A program made the translations under genes and the position numbers. Below, piece after piece: positions 10,473 to 22,024 of a DNA stretch of 64,000 nt; the stretch's first letter is position 1; each line of letters starts with the position of its first letter. The notes beneath the pieces were generated by a model. It was not told the DNA's origin and searched no databases. It saw only the letters and a program-made list of their open reading frames with translations. Origin of the DNA: Zarea fungicola (taxonomy: Eukaryota > Ascomycota > Sordariomycetes > Hypocreales > Cordycipitaceae); contig FWCC01000269.1 of assembly GCA_900169235.1 (NCBI GenBank), positions 1 through 64,000 on the forward strand, written 5' to 3'.

Positions 10473-12385
10473 TTACCACCATGCCGCCGAAGCATCTCGA
10501 TATACGTTTGTCCCGCAATGCACCTCACCCTGCAGCACATGATGATCAAACCAATCATCCATAGACATGACGTTGAAACCGAATTTTGCGTACGCGTCAG
10601 AAACTGCTGTTGCAAACATATCCTTGCCGCTAATGACTGGCCCCCATTGCGCAGGTGCTAGAATCTGAGAGTCGCTCAGCACGACACCATTGATAGCCCC
10701 AGGGTACAGGGCAGCCAGACGGGGGCCTTTGAACGGCGTCCCGGCCTGTCTTTTCTCTGGGGGACCAATTGGGTTGATGGCTTCTATTATCGAGAGCGGT
10801 TTCGAGAAGTGCGGCCGATCGAAATCGCTGCTTGCCATCTTCGCCCCTGTGTCATTGGCGGTGCAGGGGAAATCCTTGTCATAGTAGATTGCAGGAACGC
10901 GGAAAATATCCTCGTCTGTGAGGCCTACAGCTGCTTTAACAATGTCGATATTTTTCTGCACCCCCTTTGCCGCGTAGTCGTTAAGCTCCGTCAGGTTTGC
11001 CAGGCTCAGGACCTCGTCAATGGTAAGACTGGGCAGGCACGCCGACCCGTCGCTCGGATCCGAGGCATCTCTGCTTCGAGACACGGCCTTGACACCTCCA
11101 TGTCCAGCCCGTTGAGCATCTCTCAGCAGCTGAATACCGGCCAGCGGGTCCGCCAGCATGACGACCCAGCCGCGGCGCGTGTTGTTGGCCGGCAGGAACT
11201 GCATGTACTCGTCTGTATGTCCCACCGCAAGCCAGTCGTGGTCGAGAATGATGGGTTCCTGCGCCTCCTGCGCCCGCAGAAGCGCCATGATCCACGGATC
11301 CTGCCCGTCGTGCTGGCCCATGACGATGCGGCCGGCCGCATACGACTTGTTGCCAAGCGTGTGCGGCGGGACCGTCTCCAAGTTGCCCATTGAGTCCGTG
11401 GTTCCGCCGCGCCACATATACTGCACTGCGCCGACGGAGTCGGATCGCAGGTCTGAAAAGATTTGGCGGCCGGCGCCGCGGAACATTTGTCCTGATCGGA
11501 TATTGATGCGCAGCACGACGGGCCCGTCCAGTCCGGGAATGCTGGAGTACCCGGGCTCGAAGAAATCTTGGGCCCAAATGTCGTCGCTTTTGAAAAACTC
11601 GAAAATGGGCTTCTCAATGCCGGCCTTGCTTACGGGACCTTTTAACGACTGAGCAAATCTTTGCTGCGCAGGAGACGCGCCAGGGCTGTTGACGGTAAAG
11701 ACTTGCAGAGCACGCTGGAGGTGATGATGGGTCAGCACTGGAGCGACCCGCATGGCCACGGAGTCGCTGCCCGTCTCAGATCCGTCGGTGACGTTGAAAT
11801 GAATTTGCGCTCGACCATCCCAGACACCGGGGTACCGGACGGTGCGGCCATCGATGCCTAGCTCCAGTCCTTCTCTGAGCTGCTGCGCGGTAAAAGAAGC
11901 GTTCGCAGCAACATAGGCCCAATTCGCACCAGACTTGTGGAAAATGCGCACATTGTCTGCAGCACCGTCGCCAGAGACGGTGATGCTGCCCGTGGCCGAG
12001 TCGCTCAGCGTTTCAATGGCCAATGTGCGAAGAGGCGCGGCGTACTTGGGGTTGCGCAGGACATTGTCAGAGGCATCATTGCACATGGACAGTTCCCCAT
12101 CCAAAGTCTGATTTGTGATCTGGGCCGAGCAGCGACCGTTTGTGTCTCCAATGTTGGCGAGGAAGAGGGCGCCGGATGCTTCGGTCCATGTCGTCTTGCC
12201 AACGTCTGTTTGGTCGCTCAAGTCTATCTTGCCGTCACGATTGCTATCGGCGAGAACCGTAACATGAATCGCACTGGTTGCTCTCGCCAGGCCTTGTCAG
12301 GCATTAGAATCAGGTTCTCATGACGTTCTGGGGGCAATTGATAGATACCTAGAGCAGTAATCACAGCACTCTTCCAAGAATGCAT
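10473..12385 (-). CDS. secreted protein-arginine deiminase
   Basis: Converts peptidyl-arginine to citrulline. Exon 1 is 12385-12349 and exon 2 12292-10473; the 56-bp intron restores a signal peptide (MHSWKSAVITALGLARATSA) and gives 618 residues. The N-terminal part carries an Asp/Asn-rich LADSNRDGKIDLSD segment, likely Ca-binding. The catalytic domain keeps every key position known from animal PADs: the Asp in WAQDFFEPGY, His371 and Asp373 in GHTDEY, and Cys605 in GEVHCGTN. It should therefore be active, presumably outside the cell or in the secretory route. PADs are sparsely distributed, and fungal and actinobacterial forms are considered related, so gene transfer is possible. Without the intron the frame has no upstream ATG. 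Confidence 0.9.
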
Positions 12386-13858
12386 TACAAAAACGGCGAC
12401 AATTTCAATGAACACAGCATGCTGCCGAGTTGAGAGCACAAGCAAAGTGCAACAAGTCCTTTCAATATAGTGCTGACAAACATGCTTGTTGCATAACTCT
12501 ACTTCGTATTGCTTTGAAGTGGGCGGCGATTTGAGCCCGTAACATTACAATTAGCGCATCGTCGATCGGCTCAGCCACAGAGCATGACAAACTTGCGGGC
12601 CTATTCCCCTGCTCGTGCTAGTCTCTAATACTACTCTACAATGTGCTGGCATAGCGGTCAGTATATTAGACGATGTTTGAAATCACTATTATAGCTCATA
12701 CTAGACTTACTTATGCGTTATAGTTGTAGGATGGCATAGCCACTTAATCGTTACACCAAGAACCTCATTCGGTAGAAGCTCCAAGACTAAGTAAGTATTT
12801 AAGGGAGTAATAGGTTATATAACGCTTACTTAATACTACTACTTAAAACTATACATTTACTTGTTACTAGTTTGTCATTCTGACCTGGCCGTTCCTTGCC
12901 CGTCTCGCTTTAATGCATTTATAACAGCAGCTTAGGTTCTCGGCCCCCATTCCTGACACGGATCTACTCAGGATTCCTCGCTACGACTACCCGAAAAACC
13001 CTAGTAACTCCTCTGCCGAATATGACTTACATTTTTGAGTTCTCATCCACTATAGGCCTTCGTAATGTGATTGCTTACATTCCTTATGGGGAGAGTAAAT
13101 GTGTTAGACCCTTCCCTGAGTGTCCCGACACTTGAGACACCTTGACTAGCAGGGACAGGGTCTCTCTCCACAATCATCGGAGGATCTGGGTGAAGTGAGA
13201 CCAAGACTTGTGCATGTCCCGAGCGAAAATAGGTAAATTTCATGCGTAATATTTTCAGCCTACCATTTTCTTATAATCTTTATAAACTATTCGTCTTTTG
13301 TCTCTGCATCTTCCAACTTTTCTCTGCTGTCCGACGCTCATAAGAAACTGAGCTACCATTTCAAGACACCGTGGCCGCTAAAGACTGGGCAAAGCTAGTT
13401 TTGAAACTGCGACACTGCAAAACAAGGGAGGCCGGCCGTCCTACATTGATGCATCAGAAGATGAACACATGTCTGTTGAGTTGGGCGCATCTACACGGCT
13501 GAGCAGGAGTGTACAGCGCATTTTGGAATGTCTATGCAGTCTCTCGGCCGTTATTAGATACCATGCAATACAAACAGTTTCCATGGAGCCTCAACCAACA
13601 AGAACTGATGTCTTATTGTTTATCTGAAAGATAATACCTGCCACTCCTAGGAATGATTGCATACACAAGTCACATCCCTACATGCCGATAATAACCATGT
13701 CCGACATGACACCTGTACAGCATGACACTACGGAAAATGTATAAAAACGGCTCATCCTATCGCAAACAGGAAACCACAGGGATCACTATCAACTACAGCC
13801 AGTTACATTCTGTTCGCACACTTTCTTCTTCTCTCAAACCCCTTTGCTTGAATAGACC
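12386..13858. other. gene-free stretch with AT-rich relic
   Basis: About 12,600-12,870 is rich in TA dinucleotides and stop codons on both strands, as in RIP-decayed repeats. I could not identify the parent. The remainder is the divergent promoter space between the arginine deiminase and the secreted protein at 13859; a TATAAAA-like box sits near 13740. Confidence 0.5.
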
Positions 13859-14644
13859 ATGCAGCTCCCGATTGCCATAATTGCAGTAATTGCCCCTCTG
13901 GCCCATGCCAACGGCGGGGTAACTTGGAGCTTTCCCGATGCTCCTGAGGGTGCGAGCCTCGACGACATCAGTTTCGGCATGAACATGAACGGTTCTCCTC
14001 ATCAAGAAGGGTTCTTCTATGCCCAGCAGTACGACTTTTTCAGCGTCACTAATGGGCCCTACACCGGCCTCCAGCCGCGCAACGATACCAACGGCCAAGC
14101 CATTGTCCGCGCCGTCTTCTCCAGCTTTGAGGAGGGCACCCAAACCACCTACTCCCTTTGCCCCTCCGAAATCCAAGGTTTGGAGGGCAAGGGCTGCTGT
14201 CATGATGGTGCTGACGGTGGAGGTGGCGTGAGCTGCTTTATCGAGTTTCCAGGCGACTACACGCACACGTACAACCTCCGCATTGATCGCCCTGACGCTG
14301 CTGACAAACGCACCTGGCGCGGGCAAGTCATTGACGCCACTACGGGCGTGTCCCACGAAATAGGCATTTGGAAACTGCCCAATGAGACACGGGGCATCGT
14401 GGCCGCCGGACAGAATGGGTTTGTAGAGTACTACGAGTTCAACGTCTTGCACGCACAGAATATACCTCTCGACTGCACAAAGCTGCCCAAGGGCGCAGTT
14501 TCATTCTTCAATCCAACTACCCTCACGCCCGGTGTTGGGCCTGGAACTGTGGGAAATGCGAATGATTACGGGGACTGTGCAGGTCAATCCAATTTTGCCA
14601 GTTCTACGCTGCCCGACGGCGTGCATATCGAGGTTCATGGATAG
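13859..14644 (+). CDS. secreted protein of unknown function (DUF3472-like)
   Basis: Intronless gene for 261 residues with a clear signal peptide (MQLPIAIIAVIAPLAHA). The mature part has an FGMNMNG and FFYAQQYDFFS region near the start, a Cys-rich GKGCCHDGADGGGG loop in the middle, and a TWRGQVID segment, followed by YYEFNVLH and further cysteines. The pattern of beta-rich segments around a central CC motif recalls DUF3472-type extracellular proteins, but I hold this only loosely. Two potential N-glycosylation sites (NDT, NET) fit secretion. It points away from the arginine deiminase. Confidence 0.75.
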   Translation: MQLPIAIIAVIAPLAHANGGVTWSFPDAPEGASLDDISFGMNMNGSPHQEGFFYAQQYDFFSVTNGPYTGLQPRNDTNGQAIVRAVFSSFEEGTQTTYSLCPSEIQGLEGKGCCHDGADGGGGVSCFIEFPGDYTHTYNLRIDRPDAADKRTWRGQVIDATTGVSHEIGIWKLPNETRGIVAAGQNGFVEYYEFNVLHAQNIPLDCTKLPKGAVSFFNPTTLTPGVGPGTVGNANDYGDCAGQSNFASSTLPDGVHIEVHG

Positions 14645-14901
14645 ATAAGTTGGCAGTTTGTGCCGTTACATTAAGCAACAGTACGTAAAGAGATGTCTGG
14701 ACACATTTTTTCCATTGGAAAATTCAATTTCAAAGCTGTTAGGCCCGAATAAAGTTATTTTGTATTGTGCTTCCAACAGTGAGTAATGAACCGTTGAATT
14801 CCAGCAGACTCTGAAAACAAAGTCCAATTATGCGATTCTATCGGTTCCCTCTCCAGCCTTTGTTGTGATTTTCAGCCACGCATTTCTTGTTGTCGTTTGG
14901 C

Positions 14902-16585
14902 CTAGTCTTGCACTATGACTACCTGATAGCTAGTTACTTTATCAAAAGAACGCGGCCAATAGACGCCTTCAATTCTCTCCTCTCCTCGTTGAACAGTATA
15001 CCAAAAGTTATGTCTGAAGTCTGACTTACAGTCTCCCGCAGAGCAATGATCTAGCAACCTGTCGCCATTGCGTAGGCCGGCGCCCTCAGCTCTGGAACCT
15101 GGCACCAGCCCCTCAATAGTACGTGTGACAAGGGACCGTTGGTTAAACCCAAGGTCTAGACGTTCTTGGTCAACTGCCTTTATTTATATGGGCCTGCTTC
15201 CCGGCTATTGTAATGATTGCATTTGAGTCGTCAGGAATGAGAAGGCTGCCTTCCATCATGGCAGCATAGTGAGAATCCACGAGCTCCTGCCCGAGCAGTG
15301 GGTACAGAGTTTGCCGCCACACAGTTGCATTGATCTGCTCGCCGGCACGGTACTTTTCGATTATAGATATAACAGAAGAGTCCAAGAGGCTGCCGTCACG
15401 ATTTGATCCGTCTGTCGACCTAGTACCACAAGCGTTACGGAGTTGTGCCTCTAGGAGGAGGAAGTATACAAATCCTCACTCATACGGTAGGCGTCTGCCA
15501 TCAGCGTCGTTCGGCCTCTGTCGCAGGTGGGTGCAGACAAAGGGGCTAGTATAATAAGAAGAGAGAAACTCGTTGAGAATTTGGCAAAAGTACTCAATGC
15601 CCATAACGCCTGCTCGTACAGGCAGTATAACCTTATTAGCAGATATCAACGGCGAATAAACGACACATGTTGTATACCTTCAATAAACCATAGGTTTTGA
15701 TACCCATCAGGCTCATTTCCTAGATATGCCCAGGCATGCACCATTTCATGTGTGATGTAGCGAACAAGCTCCGCTGCGTGCCATGGCTTATCTTGATCGC
15801 TGTACTGAATAATAGAGCAGGAGGCAAAGTTCATCCCCGCAAACCCGGCCGGCACTTTTCGAATGTAAACTTTGATCATAGCATCTGGATCCTGGAATAG
15901 AGCCTTTGCGTAAAGGAAGATGTCTGCATTATAGTCCTTCAACGGCTCAAGGCTCGCCGGGAGCTCGCCGAACCAGTGCATGCTCGGTATCTCTGCAGCA
16001 TCTCCGCTGGCACGGTCCCGTATAGTTGCAGTACCATGCGTCGGAAAAGTCACGATTGGGCCAACCATGAAGACGCCACTGAGAAGCATGTCATTCGGCC
16101 CTGGTCTTGTGCTCTGTGCCTCCCCATCGGCGTAGCTCCATGATGCGCGTGTGCCAGCCGGTGTCAAGGAGAGCTCCCAGTCGACGACGAATGTGCTCCG
16201 CTCACGGTACGGAAGCCGCGGAAGAAACCACTCACCCACGCCAATGAGGCCCCCCTGGTCGCAGTGAAGGGTTTCTTTCGATGGCGAGCGTCACATCCAG
16301 CACGAGGACGACGTCGCCCACCGTATCTCGACCAAGTGTGCAGTTTAATACACCGATTTCAGAGGTATTGAATGATATGTTCAAAAACCCGTTGTCATCT
16401 GTTGCTTGAGCGTCTGATGTTGTGTACGGGTGTGGAAAGTGGTTGCCGACTGGCTCCAGATAGAAGAGCAGCTCCTTCTCTTTTCGTTCCGGAGCCTCGA
16501 GGGTTATAGTGACTTATAAGTGACTGAGATCAGTGCCCCCATTACAGCTAGGTTGGAGCAGAATATGATATCTTGGAGCCGTCAT
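14902..16585 (-). pseudogene. decayed M61-type (glycyl aminopeptidase-like) metallopeptidase
   Basis: Minus-strand remains cover most of an M61 peptidase: an N-terminal beta domain, a zinc site (THEMVHAW at about 15740-15760), and a C-terminal PDZ-like domain (LVPGSRAEGAGLRNGD near 15080). One intron still splices in phase (GTATAC start near 15682, GAGCAG end near 15630). At least four lesions break it: TAA at 16514-16516 inside a short duplicated AGTCAC motif; a frame break at a six-C run (16250-16255), where five would restore frame; TGA at 15476-15478, one transition away from Arg CGA; and a second frame break near 15170-15190. The many separate lesions make sequencing error an unlikely full explanation. 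The original start was probably ATG at 16585. Confidence 0.8.
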
Positions 16586-17496
16586 TATGGATGGTATTTG
16601 ATAGTGTCTAATTTATGCGGCTTTTCTTGAGCGGGAACACCCTTTGGTTAGGAGCAGTTTGGGTATTCTGGGCGCTTTGAATGATGTATTTCGGAGGGAG
16701 CCACTTCTCTTATACTGCGAACGCTGGAGATCGGTCGGCCACAATTTCTCACGACACACAGTTGATTTTCGGGGAGTTGTTAATGTCACGTCTTTCATGT
16801 AGAGTTGGCATGTGAGGGCTCCCTTTGGGCATTCAACTTTACCCAGAAAATCCTCCAAGCCACGAAATTGAGAGTGGCTACGAACATGACGCCCAAGTCA
16901 CATTTGATGCAGCACAAGTCTGCCACGACTTGCAGGCAACCCCGCACCACACAGCCTCTGTGTCATCCTTTTTCTCCTGGGTCATGCAGAAAACATTCCA
17001 CAGCATATGGCTCGTCAGAAAAGATTTAGTACAAAGAATGTCTTGATGGGAACCAATTACAGCCAGGAGAATACAGACAGTTCAGTAACATAGTAAAGAG
17101 GGCCCGCGGGCTGCAACATTGGCTTCTACCATTAGCCCAAACATATAAAATCTCCCTTCTTACGCACCCCTGGATAGCCGCCTTCTCCATCAGTGACAAT
17201 TCGGGGCATGCTACCGCAGTACTAATACCGTTATTTTGAAGCTGTAGGGGTGGTATAGCAATGCCACAGAAGCTTACACGAAATCACCTGCATAACAGGC
17301 AACTCGGTAAGCTAGGGTTACTTTCCCAGTCGAAAAGAGATGTAATATGGATTACTGCCAGTGGAGATGGATACTGCAACATTGTTCTGAAACATAATAG
17401 ATGCTTTTTTCATTTGATTGAATCGATCTACTGCATCCCACGTTGGGACTGCAGTATATTCATAGTCATAACTGTCATTAAAAATGTACACGTCCC
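16586..17496. other. gene-free stretch
   Basis: This is the space between the start of the M61 pseudogene and the 3' end of the MFS gene, which both lie on the minus strand. Two overlapping plus-strand frames of about 73 codons near 16.8-17.05 kb have no domain and no spliced continuation. Confidence 0.5.
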
Positions 17497-19180
17497 TCAC
17501 AGATACCATCTGTATGAAGGACTCTCCGGCCCCAAGGCGAGCATTTCCGTTGAAATGTCCCTGGCTTTGACTTTCTCCCCGGCCACCTTGTCTCTCTTCT
17601 TGTTGTCATACATCATCCACGCTCCGAGCAACAGTGTAAAGACGGTGCCAGCAGCGCCAAATGCGGCCGTCGTTATCAGAGCGGGGAAATACTTTGGCGC
17701 ATCCTTGTCGAGGAAGATGTTGGACCTATTTCCAGTACAGTTAGCACATTTTATACCTCGTGGGAATATTTGCTCGCAACTTACGCCACCAGACCCATGA
17801 CATTGGCAACCGGTACAGCGACCGTGGTCAGCATGATGCGCCTATTCTCGCTGGCAATATTGTTGTTGTACCATGTATCCAGGATGACAGAGGGCGCCGA
17901 TGTGCCCCACGTCATCATGAAACAAGCAAAGTAGGCAACTTGCAATTGATGCGTGACGTCAATGCAGGCGTAGATGATGAACCCAACCAGCGTAAAGATG
18001 AATCCGAGAGCGACAAATGGGAATCGAAGCTTTGTCAAGTCGGATGCGAAACCGAGAACAAGAAGCATGACGGCGCCAGTAATGTTGGGCGCGACCGTGT
18101 ACAGGTTGGTCTTGATGGTGCTGTAGCCGAGGCGCTTCACAATGACGGGCAGATACAGCTGCACGCCCTGCAGCGGAACACCGAGGCATACCTGGATGGC
18201 GAGGATCGCCCACGAGGTGGGGTGCTTGAAGATCTTGGCCGCCTCGCGGAGGTTGAACTCTTCGTCAATCACAGAGGATGAATCAACCTGAAGTCGGTAG
18301 TGGGCAATCTCCTTTTCCTCCAGAGTGAGGAAGCTCGCGGAGGAACCGTTGTAAGGCAGCAACCAAAAGGCAATGGCCGCAACGATTAGGGTACCGGCAC
18401 CTGCAAGAAAACCAAATCATGTCAGTAAGAGAAACAGGAATGCATGCGCATTACGCTGAAAACATACCCTCGACAACAAAGAGATACCTCCAGGCCGCAA
18501 GTGAGCCACCCTTGATCTGGAATGTACCAAAAGCAAGGAGACCAGAAAATGCGCCCGCAATGCCAGATCCTGCGTAGAAAATTGCAAGGCGTCTGGCCAA
18601 TTCTCCACGGCGGTAGAATGTGGTCTGTCAATTACTCATGTCAGTACAACTTTGGCCGCGACTTGAGGTTGAAAAAAAAATCACTACATACCTGGTAGTA
18701 AATAACAAGTGGAAAAAATGCACTCTCCGACATGCCCAAGAACCAGCGCACAGCGAATAGGCCAGAAAAGTTCTTGACCGTTGACACGAGCAGTGTCATG
18801 GATCCAAACACAACCATCATGGCGGGCAGCACGCGCGACGGGCCAACCTTCTTTCCAATCAGACCGAGAACGGGAGCAAACAGGACATAAGGGATAAAGA
18901 AGACGGAGAGCAGAATATTGTACTGGTTGCCCACGAGGCCGAGATCCTTTGTGAGGCCGGCCGTCTTGGCGTTGCCCAAGTTGGACTTGTCAAGACTGTT
19001 AAAGAGGTACATCACGGCCAGGATGGGCAGGATTCGAAAGTCGAACTTGCGCACGATTCGTCGCTCGGTTTCGGGGTCTATGCTCTGCGAGGCCGAGATG
19101 ATGAAGTCTCCGGCCTTTTCAGCACCAGGATCGCCATCCTCCGAGTCACGGACTGTAGTGTCCTGGATTTTGGCCTCCAT
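17497..19180 (-). CDS. MFS permease, allantoate/nicotinate (ACS/Dal5-like) family
   Basis: Plasma-membrane anion symporter of the anion:cation symporter branch of the major facilitator superfamily, which includes fungal carriers of allantoate, nicotinate, pantothenate and biotin precursors. Four exons (19180-18692, 18624-18468, 18400-17785, 17725-17497) close in frame at 496 residues, the usual size. The soluble N-terminus is followed by RKFDFRILPILAVMYLFNSLDKSNLGNAK, broken here only by convention, the family's first-helix signature with Asp-Lys-Ser-Asn. Twelve hydrophobic segments and a central loop near residues 230-265 are visible. The substrate cannot be told. It diverges from the glycosyltransferase at 20200 across about 1 kb. 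Confidence 0.9.
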
Positions 19181-20199
19181 CGCGTTATTTTTTCAGGTTT
19201 CTCAGCCGATTAAGCGGAAATAAAACTCAAAGAACCGGATGAGTACATGGGGCACACTGAGGGTTGCGGGAGAGGATTGTAAAGGAGTCTTATTTCAATA
19301 CAACCAACCCATCCAATATCTGCTATCTACTACTGATAATATCATCGCCGAAAAACCCGGAATACGCGAATCCGGTGTCGGCTATAATCAGCAGCTTATC
19401 AGAGCGCCACAGAGGAATCTAAAACATGTCACCGAGCTGCTCCGCAGCAGCTCGGGAGAAATCGCCCAATTCGCGATAGGGTACCGATTCTCGGATGCGG
19501 TCACTGGCTACTCCGTGAAGGAGAGATAGTTGCGGGGTCAGAAGAGTTCCCCAGCACATGCAACATGCGGCAGTTATCAACGTGGGATGGAGTGGCAGCA
19601 CAAAAGATAGATAAGCTAACCGCATGTTTGATGGATCACCGTCGGAGCATGTGGGGGAATAAGAGCTAGTCTCTTAATGTGGCGTTTTAATTGCTGATAA
19701 TGGCCGAATTTGGAGTCCGGTATTGTTGGAGAGATAAGTGTTTAAATGGGGCTTGACTCTGGACTTCTCTGGCTCATTGCCAAATAATAGAGTGCCAAGC
19801 AGAATATGAAGGATAATGATCATGCCCTAGTGTTCCTGGTCACTTTTGGCGCATTATATAGCCATTCCCTCTCCCACTACACCATTCGAAAAGCGTCAGC
19901 ATTAGCAGCGTCGCGAGCGCTCATACGCGAGCAGCCACTGCTTATAAATGTGGCGCGAGTACTACACTCATTCCAACTTGAGACAAACTGCCATTTAGAG
20001 ATTCACAAGCCACACGCTAATAATCTCAATGTAGCTATTTAAAGGGGGATATACGCGTGATGGGGCGTTGGCTTGGGCGTCAGCATCCGCGAGGAGCTGC
20101 GTTCATTCAAACTTGCGCATTGTCCTTCAGATTTAAAGCAGTGTAAACGTGAACTGCAACAAAATAAACACGCGCAAAACTGCTAGTGAGTGAGTCGCC
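19181..20199. other. divergent intergenic region, permease/glycosyltransferase
   Basis: About 1 kb between two divergent start codons. No gene is visible. Open frames here are short and lack recognisable motifs. It presumably carries both promoters. Confidence 0.5.
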
Positions 20200-21837
20200 A
20201 TGTCTGGTCGCAAAATCTTGATACTGGCAAACTGCGAGCTCGGCCTGTCCAATGTCTTCCTGGCCACCACATGCGCGCTTCGGTCGCGCGACCCTCGATT
20301 ACAAGTACATGTAGCGTCGTTTGCACCTTTGCAAAGACGCATCCGCAAACTGGATGACCTCGCGCATGTTAAAGATGCTCAACCTGTCGTCTTTCATGAA
20401 GTGCCGGGAACCCCAATGATGGAGGTTATGAATAGCAATCCCGACGTGGCCAGTAGCTGGGTCACCGCTTGTAGAGAGCCGCCCGGATTTTGGACTACGC
20501 CGCATGCCAACTCGGTTGTCGTATCAAAAGGGATACTGTCATGGGAGCCAGAGGAGTTTGCCGAGGCATTTACGAAAATTTGCGGCATCATTCAGGCTGT
20601 GCGGCCAGATGCCGTGCTCGTGGACCCTACCTTTGGAATCGGACTCACGGCTGTGCAGTATGAGCGAAAAACCAATACTGCCGTCAAGTTTCCAATTATT
20701 CTACTGGCCCCCAACTCATTAAAAGAGTACGTGCAAGTTTCCCAGCCCGGCGCCACCCTCTGGACCTGGCCGGCTTTGGGCTCGGGGCTGCCGGTGCCAC
20801 TGAAAAAGAGGCATATTCCGCTAAATATCTATCTTGTCCTCCGCATGTTTGGATCCGTCGTTATGGATAAGGAGATTAAAAGAAAGATTACGCGTATACA
20901 AGAGCTAGTCCAGGTGCCAGATCTTGCCATTGAGACAAACATGACCATTCACATGAGCCAGATGAAGGGCTACGACAAAGTCATTGTTGGAAACAGACCC
21001 GAGGTGGACTTTCCAAATCTGAATCTCACCGGTATGCCCAAAGCATATATGGACAAACTCTTTGCGCCAGGGCCAATTGTGGTTCCAGCGCCGCCGTTGT
21101 CTGAAGTAGATGCCACTCTTTTAGACTGGTTAGAACCGGGACAAGTCGTCTATATCAACTTGGGTAACCTATGCGGAGCGACCGAGCCAGAGGCCGTGCA
21201 AATGGCAACAGCAATAGTTTATCTTCTCCGAGCCAGAGGCCCGGAGGCTGGCAAGCTGCGAGTCTTGTGGAAACTAAAGCAGGATCTCAATATAGGAAAA
21301 GCCTATGGGATTGGTCCTGGTTCGCAGCTGTACGACGTTCTTGGTCCTTGGATCCAAAAGGGTAATGTAAAAATTGTAGATTGGCTTGAAGTAGAGCCAG
21401 TGTCAATCCTCGCTACGGGCAAGATAATTTGCTCCGTGAACCATGGTGGCGCTGGAACTTTTAGCGAGGCAGTATGGTATGTTCCTACAATTCATTCTTC
21501 TCCCTTTGTCGCATCTAGCATTCGCAGACTAATTTAAACTAACCTGATGTCTAGCTTTGGTATCCCGCAAGTTGTTCTCCCTGTCTGGACAGATTGTTTT
21601 GACTACGCCAACAGGGTGGAGATGTTAGGTATTGGGCGATGGGGCAGCAAGGATGCAAAGCCGAGATGGGAAGCTAAAGAGCTTGCCCTTGCTCTGGTTG
21701 ATGTCGCCTTGGATCGTAACAACGAGCTATCCGCCAAGGCAAAATCTCTGGCTGAGATATGTGGCGGCAACAGCGGGGGTAGAGATGAGGCTGCTAGGAT
21801 AATCTTGGAGACTATGACGAACTGGAAGGAGTCTTAA
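20200..21837 (+). CDS. UDP-glycosyltransferase (GT1 family)
   Basis: Transfers a sugar from a UDP-sugar to a small lipophilic acceptor. Exons 20200-21476 and 21555-21837 give 519 residues; the 78-bp intron splits the C-terminal donor-binding domain. The N-terminal Rossmann half starts KILILANCELGLSNV. The donor side has the family signature VNHGGAGTFSEAV followed by FGIPQVVLPVWTDCFDYANRV, with the Asp and His positions for UDP-sugar binding. No transmembrane tail is seen, as usual for fungal soluble UGTs. The acceptor is unknown. The neighbouring MFS permease could export or import a related compound, but no biosynthetic backbone gene is near. Confidence 0.88.
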
Positions 21838-22024
21838 CGCTAGAGTCTGGATAGCCAAAAGTTGAATTAGGAATAGTTCTTGGGCTTCTAGTGAAATTAT
21901 TCTTGGAGTTTCAAACTCAATCTCAATGTTGCGCTCCTCAAAAAATGCAGCTTATAGAGGTTGCTCAGCAGGCTAAAGTCCAAATGTATGCAAGCAATAA
22001 GGATGAGATCAGTGATATTCACAA

